Shown here one piece after another: positions 13,357-13,757 of a DNA stretch of 13,757 bases (position 1 is the first letter of the stretch; each line of letters opens with the position of its first letter). The notes under the pieces are model-generated. The model was not told the DNA's origin. It did not search any database and saw only the letters and a program-made list of their open reading frames with translations. A program made the position numbers and the translations under genes. The stretch spans positions 1 to 13,757 of the forward strand of contig CAMWVO010000019.1 in assembly GCA_947177695.1 (NCBI GenBank), given 5' to 3'. This DNA is from an uncultured Clostridia bacterium. GTDB lineage: Bacteria > Bacillota > Clostridia > Oscillospirales > Ruminococcaceae.

Positions 13357-13385
13357 ATTATAACTCTTTAGTGACGTTATGTCAA
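13357..13385 (-). promoter_or_regulatory. Consensus sigma-A promoter for the histidine phosphatase gene
   Basis: On the minus strand, TTGACA (13385-13380) and TATAAT (13362-13357) are separated by exactly 17 bases, matching the housekeeping consensus at all 12 positions. Transcription would start near 13350, leaving a leader of about 25 bases with GGAGG just before the phosphatase ATG. Confidence 0.88.
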
Positions 13386-13399
13386 CGGCGTTCCTTTAT

Positions 13400-13438
13400 G
13401 AAAACCGGCGGAACGCTTTTGACGCTCCGCCGGTTTTC
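13400..13438 (-). terminator. Rho-independent terminator after the LRR gene
   Basis: A 13-bp perfect dyad (13400-13412 with 13426-13438) with the GC-rich core CCGGCGGA/TCCGCCGG. On the minus strand the stem can extend inward through GGAGCG/CGTTCC with one G-U pair, and ends in TTTTC. It lies between the stop of the leucine-rich-repeat gene and the phosphatase promoter, insulating the two. Confidence 0.82.
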
Positions 13439-13466
13439 GAGGTTATTTAAGAAGATATTCAAGAAA

Positions 13467-13757
13467 TTATTCGTTAAATGTATATTCTTTTTGGGGCATT
13501 GCCTTATACAAATCTTCAAAGTTTGTATGGTTGTATTCATTGCCCTTATATGTAACTGTAAGCCCGTCGCATTTGTACAAAAAGCCATAGGCAGCGCCCC
13601 AGCTAGTTAAGCTAACATTATCGGGAATTGTCATATTTCTAAGACCTGTGCAATTTTCAAATACACCGCATTGCAAAATAACTCCATCAGGCAGCGTCAC
13701 TTCTTTGAGCTTTGAACAGCCCATAAATGTTGCCCAATCAATAAATTCAACGCTGTC
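13467..13757 (-). CDS. BspA-type leucine-rich-repeat protein, C-terminal end (5' part outside window)
   Basis: The frame is open from the right edge to a TAA at 13467-13469 and encodes 96 residues. It shows the repeat pattern of the BspA/LRR_5 family: FIDWATFMGCSKLKEVTLPDG, then CGVFENCTGLRNMTIPDN, then a degenerate third unit (FLYKCDGLTVTYKGNEY). The ATG at 13722-13724 is internal to a repeat and is not the start. Such proteins are often secreted or surface-attached in gut Clostridia and can be very long, but the N-terminus and any signal peptide lie outside the window. The local sequence is more AT-rich than the fla/che genes. A terminator follows at 13400-13438. Confidence 0.85.
   Translation of the reverse strand, partial: DSVEFIDWATFMGCSKLKEVTLPDGVILQCGVFENCTGLRNMTIPDNVSLTSWGAAYGFLYKCDGLTVTYKGNEYNHTNFEDLYKAMPQKEYTFNE

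Noticed and set aside
1..13757. CRISPR arrays, tRNA or rRNA genes, riboswitches, transposase genes
   Set aside because: I saw no spaced direct repeats, no cloverleaf, no known riboswitch core and no transposase reading frame; the only repeat-like items are the fliY hexapeptide repeat and the inverted repeat at 11902-12005.

Overview
The window is a stretch of flagellar and chemotaxis chromosome from a Gram-positive bacterium, most likely a motile member of the Clostridia. The order fliM-fliY-cheY-fliO-fliP-fliQ-fliR-flhB-flhA, the use of FliY in place of a plain FliN, the CheC/CheD pair, the strong AGGAGG-type ribosome binding sites and an EndoA-type MazF all point there. Base composition is balanced, unlike the AT-rich Clostridium species proper, so an Oscillospiraceae/Ruminococcaceae-like gut organism is my guess (inference only).

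Positions 1-8326 (+ strand) hold the switch and export part of the fla/che operon: the C-terminal half of FliM (cut by the left edge), the CheY-P phosphatase/switch protein FliY, the response regulator CheY, and the export gate FliO, FliP, FliQ, FliR, FlhB and FlhA. Positions 8367-11821 continue in the same direction with the flagellar sigma factor (sigma-28/SigD), two rod proteins of the FlgF/FlgG type, CheC and CheD. The genes flhF, flhG, cheB, cheA and cheW, which sit between flhA and sigD in the Bacillus-type operon, are absent. Most gaps are short or overlapping, so the whole set reads as one transcription unit ending at a terminator near 11869-11902. Functionally it joins the export gate, the rotor switch, the CheY signal, two kinds of CheY-P phosphatase (FliY, CheC), the CheD adaptation enzyme and the late-gene sigma factor.

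Positions 11822-12047 separate this operon from convergent genes and are dense in dyad symmetry: a bidirectional terminator, a roughly 104-bp nested imperfect inverted repeat that looks like a MITE or foldback element, and a hairpin over the end of the next gene. Positions 12048-13757 (- strand) are unrelated accessory genes: a MazF/EndoA toxin with no visible antitoxin, a histidine-phosphatase-superfamily protein behind a consensus sigma-A promoter, a terminator, and the C-terminal end of a BspA-type leucine-rich-repeat protein cut by the right edge.

The observation I rate highest is inside fliY. A consensus Shine-Dalgarno sequence sits at the right distance from an in-frame ATG at 1337, in the linker between the phosphatase and FliN domains. 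The protein made from that ATG would begin with a motif resembling the N-termini of FliM and FliY. This suggests that one gene makes both full-length FliY and a short FliN-like protein, as the related SctQ genes of type III injectisomes do.
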